A stretch of 5,151 bases of DNA from Hyphomicrobiales bacterium. GTDB lineage: Bacteria > Pseudomonadota > Alphaproteobacteria > Rhizobiales > Beijerinckiaceae. Within the stretch, counting starts at the first letter, position 1. Each line of letters starts with the position of its first letter. Position numbers and translations under genes: made by a program. Below are positions 5,062-5,151 of this stretch, piece after piece. The notes beneath the pieces were generated by a model that made no database searches, was not told the origin of the DNA, and was given only the letters and a program-made list of their open reading frames with translations. The stretch is from NCBI GenBank assembly GCA_028290085.1, contig JAQGKN010000269.1, positions 1-5,151 of the forward strand, written 5' to 3'.

Positions 5062-5151
5062 TTAAGATTCTTTAATTCCGAACCGCTTGCCCACGAGTTG
5101 CGCGAGCATGACGAATACGAACAGTGCCGAGATCAGCATAACACCGAAGGC
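5062..5151 (-). CDS. ABC transporter permease, C-terminal end (cut by window edge)
   Basis: The last 29 codons and TAA stop of a gene that starts outside the window. The visible residues form a hydrophobic helix (GVMLISALFVFVMLAQLVG) followed by a short basic tail (KRFGIKES), which is how inner-membrane permeases of binding-protein-dependent importers commonly end: a final transmembrane segment and a charged cytoplasmic tail. The gene sits 27 bases upstream of the ATPase in the same direction, the usual permease-ATPase order in FbpB-FbpC-like operons. The short fragment has no diagnostic EAA loop, so the family call rests on context plus the helix. Confidence 0.75.
   Translation of the reverse strand, partial: AFGVMLISALFVFVMLAQLVGKRFGIKES

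Overview
The window is GC-rich, tightly packed and coded entirely on the minus strand, so transcription runs from right (5151) to left (1). Codon use, strong AAGGAGG-type Shine-Dalgarno sites, GTG starts and protein style suggest an alphaproteobacterium, probably a Hyphomicrobiales (Bradyrhizobium/Xanthobacter-like) soil or rhizosphere organism. That taxonomic guess is inference, because no marker gene is present.

In transcription order the layout is: the C-terminal end of an ABC-transporter permease (5151-5062, cut by the window edge); a complete importer ATPase of the FbpC/PotA type (5034-3904); a two-domain cupin protein, copy A (3864-2746), followed at once by a textbook intrinsic terminator (2737-2711); a 240-base gap holding the terminator, a possible 18-codon leader ORF and a strong hairpin; a complete periplasmic solute-binding protein (2505-1462); a second two-domain cupin, copy B, about 80% identical to copy A by eye (1428-319); a 168-base gap with two nested hairpins and an 11-base palindrome; and the first 50 codons of a second solute-binding protein (150-1, running off the window).

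Together the genes look like a small-molecule import and processing locus. A binding protein captures a solute in the periplasm, an FbpB/FbpC-like permease and ATPase import it, and the cytoplasmic bicupin, with a gentisate-dioxygenase-like three-histidine site in its second domain only, may act on it. The substrate cannot be read from the sequence. The main oddity is that both the cupin and the binding protein occur twice and alternate (cupin A, SBP1, cupin B, SBP2), as though an SBP-cupin module had been duplicated beside one transporter core. The terminator after cupin A implies that SBP1-cupin B (and perhaps SBP2) form a second transcription unit. No RNA genes, mobile elements, CRISPR arrays or plus-strand genes were seen.
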